From: Persicobacter psychrovividus
GTDB lineage: Bacteria > Bacteroidota > Bacteroidia > Cytophagales > Cyclobacteriaceae
Assembly: GCF_036492425.1 (NCBI RefSeq)
Contig: NZ_AP025292.1
Location: 868,001 to 932,000, forward strand
Length of the DNA stretch: 64,000 nt
Reading direction: 5' to 3'
How positions within the stretch are numbered: the first letter of the stretch is position 1; the number at the start of each line of letters is the position of its first letter. This document shows, piece by piece, positions 38,708 through 47,927 of the stretch. The notes under the pieces are model-generated. The model searched no databases. It saw nothing but the letters and a program-made list of their open reading frames with translations, and was not told the DNA's origin. A program made the position numbers and the translations under genes.

Positions 38708-39577
38708 TTAGATGGCACTCACCGTGGCCGGACGGTGAATTTTCTTCACCAATCCTTGTAATACTTTTCCAGGTCCGGACTCCACAAAAGTTGTGGCGCC
38801 GTCAGCGACCATATTTTGTACCGACTGTGTCCATTTTACTGGAGCAGTAAGTTGTGCGACCAAGTTTCCTTTGATCGTTTCTACGTCTGTAGAAGCTTGT
38901 GCCGTCACGTTTTGATAAATGGGGCATTTTGGTGCTGAAAAAGTAGTGGACTGAATTGCCGCTGCTAATTTCTCACGGGCAGGCTCCATTTCTGGGGAGT
39001 GAAAACCACCGCCGACAGGTAATGGAAGTGCGCGTTTAGCTCCTGCTTCTTTGGCTTTTTCAATGGCTACGGCAATGCCGTCTTTGCTGCCGGAGATCAC
39101 CAACTGGCCTGGGCAGTTGTAGTTTGCCGCTACCACGCCGTCGATGCCGTTACAAAGTTCTTCCACCTGCTCATCAGTAAGGCCAAGAACAGCAGCCATT
39201 GTCGAAGGGTTGATTTTGCAGGCTTCCTGCATGGCCTCAGCGCGTTGCGCTACCAATTTCAGCCCATCTTCGAAAGAGAGTGCTCCTGCAGCCACCAAGG
39301 CAGAAAATTCCCCTAAGGAATGTCCGGCAACCATATCTGGATTAAACTCATCAGCAACTAATGCTTTGATTACAGAATCCAGGAAAACAGCAGGCTGCGT
39401 AACATTGGTTTGTTTGAGTTCTTCAGCAGTGCCTTCAAACATGATGTCGGTAATGCGGAAACCTAAAATCTCGTTGGCTTGCTCAAAAAGGGCTTTCGCC
39501 TTTTCGTTACCTTCGTAAAGATCCTTGCCCATGCCTGGGAACTGAGCTCCCTGACCAGGGAAAACGTATGCTTTCAT
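38708..39577 (-). CDS. fabD: Malonyl-CoA:ACP transacylase
   Basis: 289 residues. The start AYVFPGQGAQFPGMGKDLY is standard; the active-site Ser87 is in AGHSLGEFSAL, Arg112 in VAQRAEAMQ and His193 in GGGFHSPEME. It loads malonyl groups onto acyl carrier protein for fatty acid synthesis. It stands alone, without fabH, fabG or acpP next to it. 81 bp upstream of gmhA on the same strand. Confidence 0.96.
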   Translation of the reverse strand: MKAYVFPGQGAQFPGMGKDLYEGNEKAKALFEQANEILGFRITDIMFEGTAEELKQTNVTQPAVFLDSVIKALVADEFNPDMVAGHSLGEFSALVAAGALSFEDGLKLVAQRAEAMQEACKINPSTMAAVLGLTDEQVEELCNGIDGVVAANYNCPGQLVISGSKDGIAVAIEKAKEAGAKRALPLPVGGGFHSPEMEPAREKLAAAIQSTTFSAPKCPIYQNVTAQASTDVETIKGNLVAQLTAPVKWTQSVQNMVADGATTFVESGPGKVLQGLVKKIHRPATVSAI

Positions 39578-39716
39578 ATTGTTAAATTATCTTAACCAAA
39601 AATTGAGTTTGCTAAATTAATCGTCTGAAAGTTATGAAAGAAAAAAATGATTAAAAAAGCGCATCAATAGTTTATGGCGATAAGAAAGTGATCCCTGCTG
39701 AAGGGATGCTTTGGAA

Positions 39717-40121
39717 TTACAAAAAACGAGCTTTTAATTCAGGAGAAGGGAGCTGGCAGGCCTCCTGTTTGCCAAACCAGCGGTATCTGTTTCGGGAAAC
39801 CCATTGATAGATGCTGTCGCGTAGTGGGGTGGGGATCAGTCTGCCGTATTTAAACAATGTTATGGGGAAAGACAGGTGTCGTGCAATTTTGACCGCCGCA
39901 TCGCTTTGGGCAAACCATTGACCATCCTCGATCAAAACGACTGAGTCGAGGGCTTCAGGGTTGGGGTGTCCTGCCCGTTGCAGGAGTTGTTGCCCGATAT
40001 CAGACTGTAAGGAAGCAAACAGGAACTTGCCCTGTGGGTCATGGTCAATAATAAAATTGACGGCCCATGAACATAAATTACATACGCCGTCAAATAAGAT
40101 TATTTTACGATTCTCACCCAT
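39717..40121 (-). CDS. DCC-family (DUF393) thiol-disulfide-like protein
   Basis: 134 residues, starting MGENRKIILFDGVCNLC; the DxxCxxC motif that names the DCC family is at about 11-17. The family is thought to have a thioredoxin-like fold; its function is unsettled. The start overlaps the end of the 994-residue surface protein gene by 22 bp on the same strand, so the two are probably co-transcribed. Confidence 0.85.
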   Translation of the reverse strand: MGENRKIILFDGVCNLCSWAVNFIIDHDPQGKFLFASLQSDIGQQLLQRAGHPNPEALDSVVLIEDGQWFAQSDAAVKIARHLSFPITLFKYGRLIPTPLRDSIYQWVSRNRYRWFGKQEACQLPSPELKARFL

Positions 40122-43084
40122 CCTTTATAAGTTCGGTTCTGTTGTGATTCCTCCAATACATTGAATTTGACATCCACGGAATAGAAATAACTTCCAGAGG
40201 AAAGTTCTTTTCCATCATTTGTTTTTCCGTCCCAGTTAATGGCCAGGTCGGTAGTGGAATCCGCTCTTGAGGCTTGATACTCGAACACCAGCCCACCTGA
40301 CGGATTGTAGATTTTAATGTCAAGGGCTTCAACAAAGCGTGGACATCCAATGTTTGCTTCAGTATCCCCGATATTGTCCAGGATTTCCTTGGTCAGGGTC
40401 GAGAAAGTGTCGTTTTTTCCGTCGCCATTTGGCGTAAACATGTTGGGTAACTCGAAAAACGGACAGTTGTCCATACAGATAATTTCAGATGGCGGCGAAG
40501 GATTGCCACTGCCGTCTATGGCTACCACATAATAGCAGCCTTTAAAGCTGCTGAGGTCGGCATGGGTGAAGGTGTTGATCGGTGAAGTGCCCACCAGTTC
40601 AAAACTGTCATCTTCATTTTCTGAGAAATAAATTTCATATTCAAAAATATCATCCTGACAAGCGCCTCCCGTTATTTGAGGGTCCCAGGTAAGAATATTT
40701 TGGAAGAAATCCAGCTCACATTTAGCATTCAAAAAGGCCTCTTCGCAAAATTGTTCTTGATCCAGGCCGTTCACCGCCAGGGTAACTGGTGCGCAAGGCG
40801 GGTTGCCGTCATTCAGCTTATTACAGTTCAGTTGTGTTCGGTTAAGTAAAGGTGACTGTACCTTATCGTTGCCATAAGAACCTTTCGTCTCGACATAATA
40901 ACAGTAGGTGCTGCTCTTGCGGAGATTTTCGGCGTCATCCACAAAAAACTGCCCTTCCTTGGTTACATCAACAGTGGCGTATAATGACAGTTTTGTGCTG
41001 TCGCTTGGGTCGGTGTGATTTCTGAAAATCAAGTGTGTCGGGGCTTCAGAGACGCTCGTGCTGTAAGGTGTTTCTCCTTCCCATCTTAATGTGAACTGGT
41101 CGTCTGAGGCTTGTATTCTAAGCCGAATATCGCTTGCTGGAGCAGATATAGGCAGTGTTTTTCCTTCAGGAGCGATGCTTGCAATGGCCTGTACCTGATA
41201 GGTATGCGACTGATCCAAAGTATTGATGCCCGTGTGCACAAATGTTGTGTCCGAGCCGCTGTATAATGGGGTGTCACTCAGAGATCCATTAACAACCTCA
41301 TACAGCTCATAAGTATAAGGAGGCTGATATATGGCAGGGTCGGCATCGAAAGGAGTAGTCCATTTAATGATGATCTCCCCTGTTGTGTCGTCTGTTTTTT
41401 CAGGCACAATATCCACATTGGTAATCAAGGAAGGGAACATGCCTTCAAAAGGGCCAATCTCTACGCAGAGTTCTTGCGAAGCATAGCTCTCGCCCCCCTT
41501 GTTGTCGGTGAAAACAGCAACGAGTCGGTAGCAGTAGGTGGTACCGAATTCCAGGTCGCCATCATCAGTGAAGGTATTTTGATTGATGTCGTCACTTCTG
41601 CCGATAAGTTTATAGTCGGAGCCCTCAGGGATGCCCGTCTCACAATTGTCGGGATTGAACTGATTTTCGCCCACTTTTCGGTAGATAAGAATAGAAGTCG
41701 GGCGTGCCGTTGCGCAGACCGTGCTTTCGGAATATTTTTCCCATTCCAATTCTACGGTTCGGTCTCCGGCGAGTACCGCATTTTCCAGTACGGGGGCAGG
41801 TGCAACCACCTGGATGAAATAAGTTTTGAATGAGGCAAGTGGAACCTCCTGTATGTTTCTTCCCGTAGGGTCGTCTGATGCTTTGAAATGCACCTGATAA
41901 GGGTTTCGTCGAACCAAATTACAATCGGGCGTCCATTTAAATTGACCTACTGTTGGCGATGGCTGAAAACCAGGGCCTGCAGGGGTGAAGGTTGCCCGTT
42001 GCTGTGGTTGGAGGCTGTTGCTGAGGATGCCTCCGAATGCTTCGAGTCGGATGGGGTCATTATTGGGGTCAACGGCCTCAATGTCTGCCTCAAGCAGGGT
42101 GTTGGCCTCGATACAGGTATCTGCAGGAATCAGGATTTCTGGCGGCAGGTTGTCACACAGGTCCACAATAATTTGCATATCACGGGTAACATACCCCATC
42201 TGTACATATTCTCCTGTTTCTATTTTTCGCCATTCCAGGACTTTGAAGGCAATGTTGTATTCTCCGTCGAGGCCTGGGGAATCCCAAATCAGGTCGCCAG
42301 AGATAGGGTCCATGGAATAGGTTGCACCACCGCCCGTTCCGCCTTGAGGGGAGCCATTGAAAATGGCGTCGTTAGGGAAGCGGTAGCCATCTACGGGCTT
42401 GCCAACATCTTTTTTGTTGACGGTCAATTCGTAGGAAATGGAATCGCCGTCAGGGTCGTAGGCGCCTGGGTTGTGAAAGAAAGTTACCCCAGTACAGGCG
42501 CGGTCAATGGGTGGAATCAACATATTGATGGTCTCATTACAACCCAAAAAAGGATCGATAATGATTTTGGTCTCCACATAAAAAGGGGTATTCACGGAAT
42601 TGACCATATTGACCACATCGGCATTTCGGTTGAATTCCTTAAATCCGATGATGTAATCGCCAGGGCCCGGGAAAGTGTGGGTGAATACAAAGGTGGTGAT
42701 CCCAATATTGTTTCCTATATCGATGTCCTCTTCAAAATCGTCGGGATTTAATTTTATGATTTCCGAGCCGTCACCAAAATTCACCTCGCCGCCACCAAAG
42801 GGTACGTCTGAGCCTTTATCGGTGTAACCGGTAATGGTGAACTCATAGGTGAAAGTAGCACAGTTGATTACCCGTGCGGTGATTTCCCCAGCACGGATGT
42901 GTGTAGCTTGGGCAGTTGATGCCATCAAAAAAATGCACACCCCGAAAACAAAAGTTGAGGCGGTTTTAAGATAGGTGAATGTTGCGCTCAATGGCTGAAA
43001 AGTTTGATTCGGTGAATAATATATAAAATAATCAATCGGACTAATGTATTTCTTCAGGTGGTTTAAAACCTTAACATTAATCAA
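40100..43084 (-). CDS. Gliding-motility/T9SS-type surface protein with FN3-like repeats and CHU_C end
   Basis: 994 residues from a TTG at 43084; no ATG is available and a later TTG at 42988 would also give a signal peptide, so the start is uncertain. After a hydrophobic signal ending in ATHIRAGEI come large beta-rich domains, several with fibronectin type III character (LEWEKYSEST, LRWEGETPYS, NILTWDPQITGG). The C-terminus (LPNMFTPNGDGKNDTF, then IKIYNPSGGLVFEY and GSYFYSVDV) is the CHU_C / type B sorting domain used for type IX secretion. Probably exported and bound to the cell surface; ligand unknown. Confidence 0.85.
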   Translation of the reverse strand: MINVKVLNHLKKYISPIDYFIYYSPNQTFQPLSATFTYLKTASTFVFGVCIFLMASTAQATHIRAGEITARVINCATFTYEFTITGYTDKGSDVPFGGGEVNFGDGSEIIKLNPDDFEEDIDIGNNIGITTFVFTHTFPGPGDYIIGFKEFNRNADVVNMVNSVNTPFYVETKIIIDPFLGCNETINMLIPPIDRACTGVTFFHNPGAYDPDGDSISYELTVNKKDVGKPVDGYRFPNDAIFNGSPQGGTGGGATYSMDPISGDLIWDSPGLDGEYNIAFKVLEWRKIETGEYVQMGYVTRDMQIIVDLCDNLPPEILIPADTCIEANTLLEADIEAVDPNNDPIRLEAFGGILSNSLQPQQRATFTPAGPGFQPSPTVGQFKWTPDCNLVRRNPYQVHFKASDDPTGRNIQEVPLASFKTYFIQVVAPAPVLENAVLAGDRTVELEWEKYSESTVCATARPTSILIYRKVGENQFNPDNCETGIPEGSDYKLIGRSDDINQNTFTDDGDLEFGTTYCYRLVAVFTDNKGGESYASQELCVEIGPFEGMFPSLITNVDIVPEKTDDTTGEIIIKWTTPFDADPAIYQPPYTYELYEVVNGSLSDTPLYSGSDTTFVHTGINTLDQSHTYQVQAIASIAPEGKTLPISAPASDIRLRIQASDDQFTLRWEGETPYSTSVSEAPTHLIFRNHTDPSDSTKLSLYATVDVTKEGQFFVDDAENLRKSSTYCYYVETKGSYGNDKVQSPLLNRTQLNCNKLNDGNPPCAPVTLAVNGLDQEQFCEEAFLNAKCELDFFQNILTWDPQITGGACQDDIFEYEIYFSENEDDSFELVGTSPINTFTHADLSSFKGCYYVVAIDGSGNPSPPSEIICMDNCPFFELPNMFTPNGDGKNDTFSTLTKEILDNIGDTEANIGCPRFVEALDIKIYNPSGGLVFEYQASRADSTTDLAINWDGKTNDGKELSSGSYFYSVDVKFNVLEESQQNRTYKGWVRIVK

Positions 43085-43280
43085 TGCCTTCTTTTTCTAT
43101 ATAAAAAGCAGGTTGAGGGATTTATATCCTTTTACGGTAAAATAGCTTAGTCCACTTAAAATTATAAGAAATTTGTGATATAAGTTGAGCAAAGCACTTG
43201 TTTTTTGTCTGATATTAATTTCATGTTATGATATATATGTTTATGAAAATGGAAAATATCCGAATTTATGACGCATCTCA

Positions 43281-43312
43281 TGTGCTAATAAGGTGTCCAC
43301 CGCTTATCTTTG
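43281..43312 (+). promoter_or_regulatory. Probable promoter of sdhCAB
   Basis: TGTG at 43281-43284 (one mismatch to TTTG), 20 bases, TATCTTTG at 43305-43312; 48 bp before the sdhC ATG. Confidence 0.6.
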
Positions 43313-43359
43313 GTACGAGTTATTTATTTTCCAGTTAATGTTCATTTAAATTTTTAAAG

Positions 43360-44043
43360 ATGAGTTGGGTAAAACAAACCCTAGGCAGTACGATCGGTCG
43401 GAAGTTCCTCGTCAGCCTAACAGGTCTATTATTAATCAGTTTTTTATTAGTGCACTGTATCATCAACAGTTTTGCACTTATCAGCCCAGAATTGTACAAT
43501 GACGCGGGTAATTTTATGGGGTCAAATCCATTTATCAGTGTTGTAGCGAAAGTACTTTTTGCGGGTATCCTTGTTCACGTAATTGTATCTGCAGCCTTGA
43601 CGGTTTTCAATAGAAAAGCGCGCGGTGGCAATGCTTATGCCGTAACAGGAAACAACAAAAAAGTTAAGTGGGCATCCAAAAACATGGGGCTTTTGGGTTC
43701 TGTATTGTTATTGTTCATTGTGGGTCACTTGGCGCACTTTTGGGTAAGAATTCAGTTCACCGAGTTGCCAGGAGAATTTATGTTGGCAGATGGACATCAC
43801 AACTTGTATGCGATGTTGAGAGAAGGTTATTCTCATGCGTGGATCGTGGCCTTGTATGTGATCTCGATGATCCCGTTGGCTTACCATCTTAATCATGGTT
43901 TCCAGAGTGCATTCCAGACTTTGGGTTTGAACCACAAAAATTACACTCCTGCGATCAACGCAGTAGGGGCGGCGTTCTCTATCGTCATTCCTTTATTGTT
44001 TGCAGCAGTGCCATTAGCGTTTTTCTTTGGTGTTATTTCCTAA
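43360..44043 (+). CDS. sdhC: Succinate dehydrogenase cytochrome b subunit
   Basis: 227 residues with five hydrophobic helices, the single-subunit diheme-type membrane anchor found in Bacteroidota, Epsilonproteobacteria and Bacillus (no separate sdhD). Histidines suited to heme binding lie in LLVHCIINS, GILVHVIVS, VGHLAHFWV and LAYHLNHGF. The enzyme passes electrons between succinate/fumarate and menaquinone. First gene of the sdhCAB operon, 12 bp before sdhA. Confidence 0.95.
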   Translation: MSWVKQTLGSTIGRKFLVSLTGLLLISFLLVHCIINSFALISPELYNDAGNFMGSNPFISVVAKVLFAGILVHVIVSAALTVFNRKARGGNAYAVTGNNKKVKWASKNMGLLGSVLLLFIVGHLAHFWVRIQFTELPGEFMLADGHHNLYAMLREGYSHAWIVALYVISMIPLAYHLNHGFQSAFQTLGLNHKNYTPAINAVGAAFSIVIPLLFAAVPLAFFFGVIS

Positions 44044-44055
44044 TTTGAGGCAGTC

Positions 44056-45990
44056 ATGAGTTTAGATTCAAAAATTCCAGAAGGTGCTTTAGCCGATAAA
44101 TGGACTAATCATAAATTTAATTTGAAGTTGGTAAACCCTGCCAACAAGCGTAAATACGATATTATTGTAGTAGGTACAGGTCTTGCTGGTGCATCGGCTG
44201 CGGCTTCTTTCGGAGAGCTCGGTTACAATGTGAAGGCGTTCTGTTATCAGGATTCTGCTCGCCGTGCGCACTCTATTGCTGCACAGGGTGGTATCAATGC
44301 TGCGAAAAATTATAAGAATGACGGTGACTCTGTTTTCCGTTTGTTCTACGATACGATTAAAGGTGGTGACTATCGCTCAAGAGAAGCGAATGTTTACCGT
44401 TTGGCAGAAGTATCCAATGCCATTATTGACCAGTGTGTAGCGCAGGGAGTTCCATTCGCTCGTGATTATGGTGGGCTATTGGATAACCGTTCTTTCGGTG
44501 GTGCGCAGGTATCTCGTACTTTCTATGCCAAAGGACAAACAGGTCAGCAGTTGTTGTTGGGTGCTTATTCCGCACTTTCTCGTCAAATCAAATCAGGTAA
44601 GGTAAAACTTTACACTCGTAATGAGATGCTTGATCTTGTATTGGTGGATGGCAAAGCGCGCGGAATCATTACACGTAACTTGATTACGGGTAAAATCGAG
44701 CGTCATTCAGCACACTCTGTTGTTTTGGGTACAGGTGGATATGGTAACGTATTCTTCCTTTCTACCAATGCAATGGGCTGTAACGGAACGGCAATCTGGA
44801 GAGCATACAAGAAAGGTGCACAATTCGGAAACCCATGTTTCACGCAAATTCACCCTACTTGTATTCCAGTACACGGCACGCAGCAGTCGAAATTGACTTT
44901 GATGTCAGAGTCGTTGCGTAACGATGGTCGTGTTTGGGTTCCTAAAACAGTAGAAACTGCTCAGAAACTTCAGAAAGGTCAGATTAAGCCTACTGATATT
45001 GCTGAGGAGGATCGCGATTACTATTTGGAGCGTATCTACCCATCATTCGGTAACTTGGTACCTCGTGATGTAGCGTCCCGTAATGCGAAAAACATGTGTG
45101 ATGCTGGTAAAGGGGTGAATGAAACTGGTTTGGCGGTATTCCTCGATTTCAAAACGGCTATCGCTCGCGATGGTGAGGATGCTATCCGTGCCAAATATGG
45201 TAACCTTTTCCAGATGTATGAGAAAATCACTGATGATAACCCATACAAAACACCAATGATGATTTATCCTGCGATCCACTATACAATGGGTGGCCTTTGG
45301 GTAGATTACAACTTGATGACAACCATTCCTGGTTTGTATGCTATCGGTGAGTGTAACTTCTCTGATCACGGTGGTAACCGTTTGGGAGCTTCAGCCTTAA
45401 TGCAAGGTTTGGCCGACGGTTATTTTGTGATTCCTTACACTATTGGTGATTATTTGGCGAAAACGCCTTACGATAAAGTACCTACTTCTCACCCTGCATT
45501 TGATGAGGCGGAGCAAGTAGTAACAGGTCGTATTAATACTTTATTGAATTCTAAAGGTGATAAAACACCTGATGAATACCATAAAGAACTTGGATTGATC
45601 ATGTGGGAGTACTGTGGTATGGCACGTAATGCTGAAGGTTTGACAAAAGCCAAAGGTATGATTCAGAAACTTCGCAAGGAGTTCTGGGAAGGTGTTAAAC
45701 TGATCGGTGTGAATGAAGAGATGAACATGACTTTGGAGAAAGCTTTGCGTGTAGCAGACTTCCTGGAGTTGGGTGAATTGATGGTGGATGATGCTTTTGC
45801 ACGTACAGAGTCTTGTGGTGGTCACTTCCGTGAAGAATCACAAACTGAAGAAGGCGAGGCATTGCGTAAAGATGATGAATTTGCTTTTGTAAGCAGCTGG
45901 GAATACCAAGGTGAAGGTAAGCCTGCGAAGCTTAACAAAGAGGAATTGGTTTTCGAAAACGTAAAACTGACACAACGTTCTTACAAATAA
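44056..45990 (+). CDS. sdhA: Succinate dehydrogenase/fumarate reductase flavoprotein subunit
   Basis: 644 residues. The FAD-binding motif GTGLAG is at 40-45 and the histidine that binds FAD covalently is His72 ([11 protein letters not shown]). The active-site region includes [13 protein letters not shown] near 411-423 and [18 protein letters not shown]. The long form (about 640 residues) goes with the one-subunit SdhC. Leucine is written largely as TTG (three in a row at 44551-44559), relevant to the tRNA-Leu(CAA) array. Middle gene of sdhCAB. Confidence 0.97.
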   Translation: MSLDSKIPEGALADKWTNHKFNLKLVNPANKRKYDIIVVGTGLAGASAAASFGELGYNVKAFCYQDSARRAHSIAAQGGINAAKNYKNDGDSVFRLFYDTIKGGDYRSREANVYRLAEVSNAIIDQCVAQGVPFARDYGGLLDNRSFGGAQVSRTFYAKGQTGQQLLLGAYSALSRQIKSGKVKLYTRNEMLDLVLVDGKARGIITRNLITGKIERHSAHSVVLGTGGYGNVFFLSTNAMGCNGTAIWRAYKKGAQFGNPCFTQIHPTCIPVHGTQQSKLTLMSESLRNDGRVWVPKTVETAQKLQKGQIKPTDIAEEDRDYYLERIYPSFGNLVPRDVASRNAKNMCDAGKGVNETGLAVFLDFKTAIARDGEDAIRAKYGNLFQMYEKITDDNPYKTPMMIYPAIHYTMGGLWVDYNLMTTIPGLYAIGECNFSDHGGNRLGASALMQGLADGYFVIPYTIGDYLAKTPYDKVPTSHPAFDEAEQVVTGRINTLLNSKGDKTPDEYHKELGLIMWEYCGMARNAEGLTKAKGMIQKLRKEFWEGVKLIGVNEEMNMTLEKALRVADFLELGELMVDDAFARTESCGGHFREESQTEEGEALRKDDEFAFVSSWEYQGEGKPAKLNKEELVFENVKLTQRSYK

Positions 45991-46050
45991 TTGGTACCAC
46001 AAGCGGTGCTCACGGGTTCGCCTATGAGCATTGCGCTTAAAGATAAAATC

Positions 46051-46827
46051 ATGAGTTCTAATCATAAAGGTTTAAACTTCACGCTTAAAGTTTGGCGCCA
46101 GAAAAATGCCCAGGCGAAAGGCGAATTTAAAGAATACCCTGTATCTAATGTATCTCCAGATTCTTCTTTCCTGGAGATGTTGGATATCATGAATGAGGAT
46201 CTTTTGCACAAAGGCGAGGATCCAGTATATTTTGATCACGATTGCCGTGAAGGTATCTGTGGAATGTGTTCATTGTTCATTAATGGACGTCCTCATGGAC
46301 CAGGTGAAGAGATCACTGTATGTCAGTTGCACATGCGTGAGTTCAACAGCCAGGACGGTGGAACCATCACTATTGAGCCATGGAGAGCAGCCGCTTTCCC
46401 TGTTATCAAGGATTTGGTAGTTGATCGTGGTGCTTTCGACCGTATCCAGCAAGCAGGTGGTTATGTGTCGATTAATACTGGTGGAGTACCTGATGCCAAT
46501 GCGATTCCAATTTCTAAGGAAGTAGCAGATAAAGCAATGGATGCCGCAACCTGTATTGGTTGTGGTGCATGTGTGGCAGCCTGTAAAAATGCTTCTGCAA
46601 TGTTGTTTGTTTCGGCAAAAGTTTCTCAGTTCTCTTTATTGCCACAAGGGCAGGCGGAGAAGAAACGCCGTGTATTGGCAATGGTAGATCAAATGGATAC
46701 CGAAGGATTTGGTGCATGTACCAACACTGGTGCTTGTGAGGCTGAATGTCCTAAAGGCATCTCTTTGGAGAATATTGCACGCATGAACCGCGATTACCTT
46801 GCGGCTTCATTGTCACAGGAACACTAA
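46051..46827 (+). CDS. sdhB: Succinate dehydrogenase iron-sulfur subunit
   Basis: 258 residues from the ATG at 46051; the open frame reaches back to 45991 but those 20 codons have no normal start and no similarity to SdhB. [2Fe-2S] ligands Cys65, Cys70, Cys73 ([10 protein letters not shown]) and Cys91; [4Fe-4S] ligands Cys168, Cys171, Cys174 (CIGCGAC) with Cys178, Cys223, Cys229 and Cys233 ([11 protein letters not shown]) completing the [3Fe-4S] and [4Fe-4S] clusters. Last gene of sdhCAB; terminator at 46871-46902. Confidence 0.96.
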   Translation: MSSNHKGLNFTLKVWRQKNAQAKGEFKEYPVSNVSPDSSFLEMLDIMNEDLLHKGEDPVYFDHDCREGICGMCSLFINGRPHGPGEEITVCQLHMREFNSQDGGTITIEPWRAAAFPVIKDLVVDRGAFDRIQQAGGYVSINTGGVPDANAIPISKEVADKAMDAATCIGCGACVAACKNASAMLFVSAKVSQFSLLPQGQAEKKRRVLAMVDQMDTEGFGACTNTGACEAECPKGISLENIARMNRDYLAASLSQEH

Positions 46828-46870
46828 TCCAAGATTGATTTTTAGCACGCACGTGCTTGATCATATTGTC

Positions 46871-46902
46871 AAAGCCGAGACACTTGTCTCGGCTTTTTTT
46901 AT
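46871..46902 (+). terminator. Terminator of sdhCAB
   Basis: Perfect stem AAAGCCGAGACA / TGTCTCGGCTTT (short loop CT), then T run. Confidence 0.9.
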
Positions 46903-46977
46903 TTCTTCTGATTCAATTGAATAGCTTTCCGTAAGTTGAAGGGAAATCAATCTATTTATTATTCAATTGCATTTTTT

Positions 46978-47547
46978 ATGTCAGCGAAATTAATCAAGGG
47001 TCAAAAATTCCCTCAACTCGAAGCCACCGATGTTTTTGGCAAGTCTGTTGTTTTACCTTCTGCAGAAAGTCAGCATAATTTATATATTGGCTTTTTCCGA
47101 AATGCAACCTGCCCTTTTTGTAGCCTCTATACCTACCAATTGGCCAAGCGATCGGCCGAATTCGCAGAAAAAGGACTTCGGATGGTCTTTATTTTTGAAG
47201 CCAAAAATCAGCAAATTGTTAATAGCGCATTTTTAAAGGATATGGAGGCGGTAACCCTTATTTCAGATCCAACACGTGGATTGTATCAGCAATATGGTGT
47301 CGACAAATCCTTGATCGGCATGGTAAGAACAATGGTCAAAGGGCAAATGAAAGTCAAGCAACAAATACTCGAGAAAGAGGGCATCAACCTACCCGCTTCA
47401 GAGGCATCTGCAACCATGCCTGCGGAAATCATCCTCGACAAAAATGGAAATGTATTGAAAGCCCACTACAGCAAAGATCTTGATGATCGTCTTGGCTTAG
47501 CGGCTTTGGAGGCTTATTTACCTGAGAGGCAGACTGCCATTAAATAG
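46978..47547 (+). CDS. Peroxiredoxin-like (AhpC/TSA-type) protein
   Basis: 189 residues from the ATG at 46978; an upstream in-frame TTG (46936) is less likely. Thioredoxin-fold protein beginning KLIKGQKFPQLEATDVFGKS, with the redox motif FRNATCPFCSLYTYQL (CPFC), then strands FIFEAKN and TLISDPTRGLYQQYGV typical of AhpC/TSA_2-like reductases. The end reads PAEIILDKNGNVLKAHYSKD. It probably reduces peroxides or disulfides in the cytoplasm, as there is no signal peptide. Single gene. Confidence 0.8.
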   Translation: MSAKLIKGQKFPQLEATDVFGKSVVLPSAESQHNLYIGFFRNATCPFCSLYTYQLAKRSAEFAEKGLRMVFIFEAKNQQIVNSAFLKDMEAVTLISDPTRGLYQQYGVDKSLIGMVRTMVKGQMKVKQQILEKEGINLPASEASATMPAEIILDKNGNVLKAHYSKDLDDRLGLAALEAYLPERQTAIK

Positions 47548-47927
47548 TGGCGTTCCGTGCAAAGTGATGGTCGGAAGATTCATAATATATTATTGCTTCT
47601 AAAGTGTAAATTTATATTAAATAGGTCATATTTTTCAAGGCGTGTGAAAAATTACCAATATTTGACCAATGTGGTAATTTTAGGTTTGTTTTAAATTTTA
47701 TATGACAAATGACTCATTTTTGTGCTCAATTGAGTGAATTTCAGCGAATAAGTGTTCGGTGGGCTTCATGATGCAGGGGTAATATTCATAAGTTTATGAA
47801 TGTTTTTATCATATAAATTAGTGGTTAAGTTTTATTCTGTGGAATGGTAGTATTCGGGCGTTTCGGTTTTTTTGGCTGAAAAAGATCCTGCAATTTGCCC
47901 TCATCATAAACTAACATAACCTATTTA
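47548..47927. other. AT-rich intergenic region, 380 bp, with two inverted repeats
   Basis: No gene. Holds AATTACCA ... TGGTAATT (47650-47679, 14-base loop) directly followed by TAGGTTTG (47681-47688), a possible -7 element without a -33 at the right spacing, and the palindrome ATTCATAA-GT-TTATGAAT (47784-47801). They could be operator sites for the lipoprotein gene downstream; this is a guess. Confidence 0.5.

Noticed and set aside
41888..42751. 287-codon antisense frame opposite the 994-residue surface protein
   Set aside because: Mirror of the coding frame; no start context, no known domains.
46936..46977. Extended N-terminus of the peroxiredoxin-like protein
   Set aside because: It starts at a TTG and adds 14 residues without similarity to the family; the ATG at 46978 is preferred.
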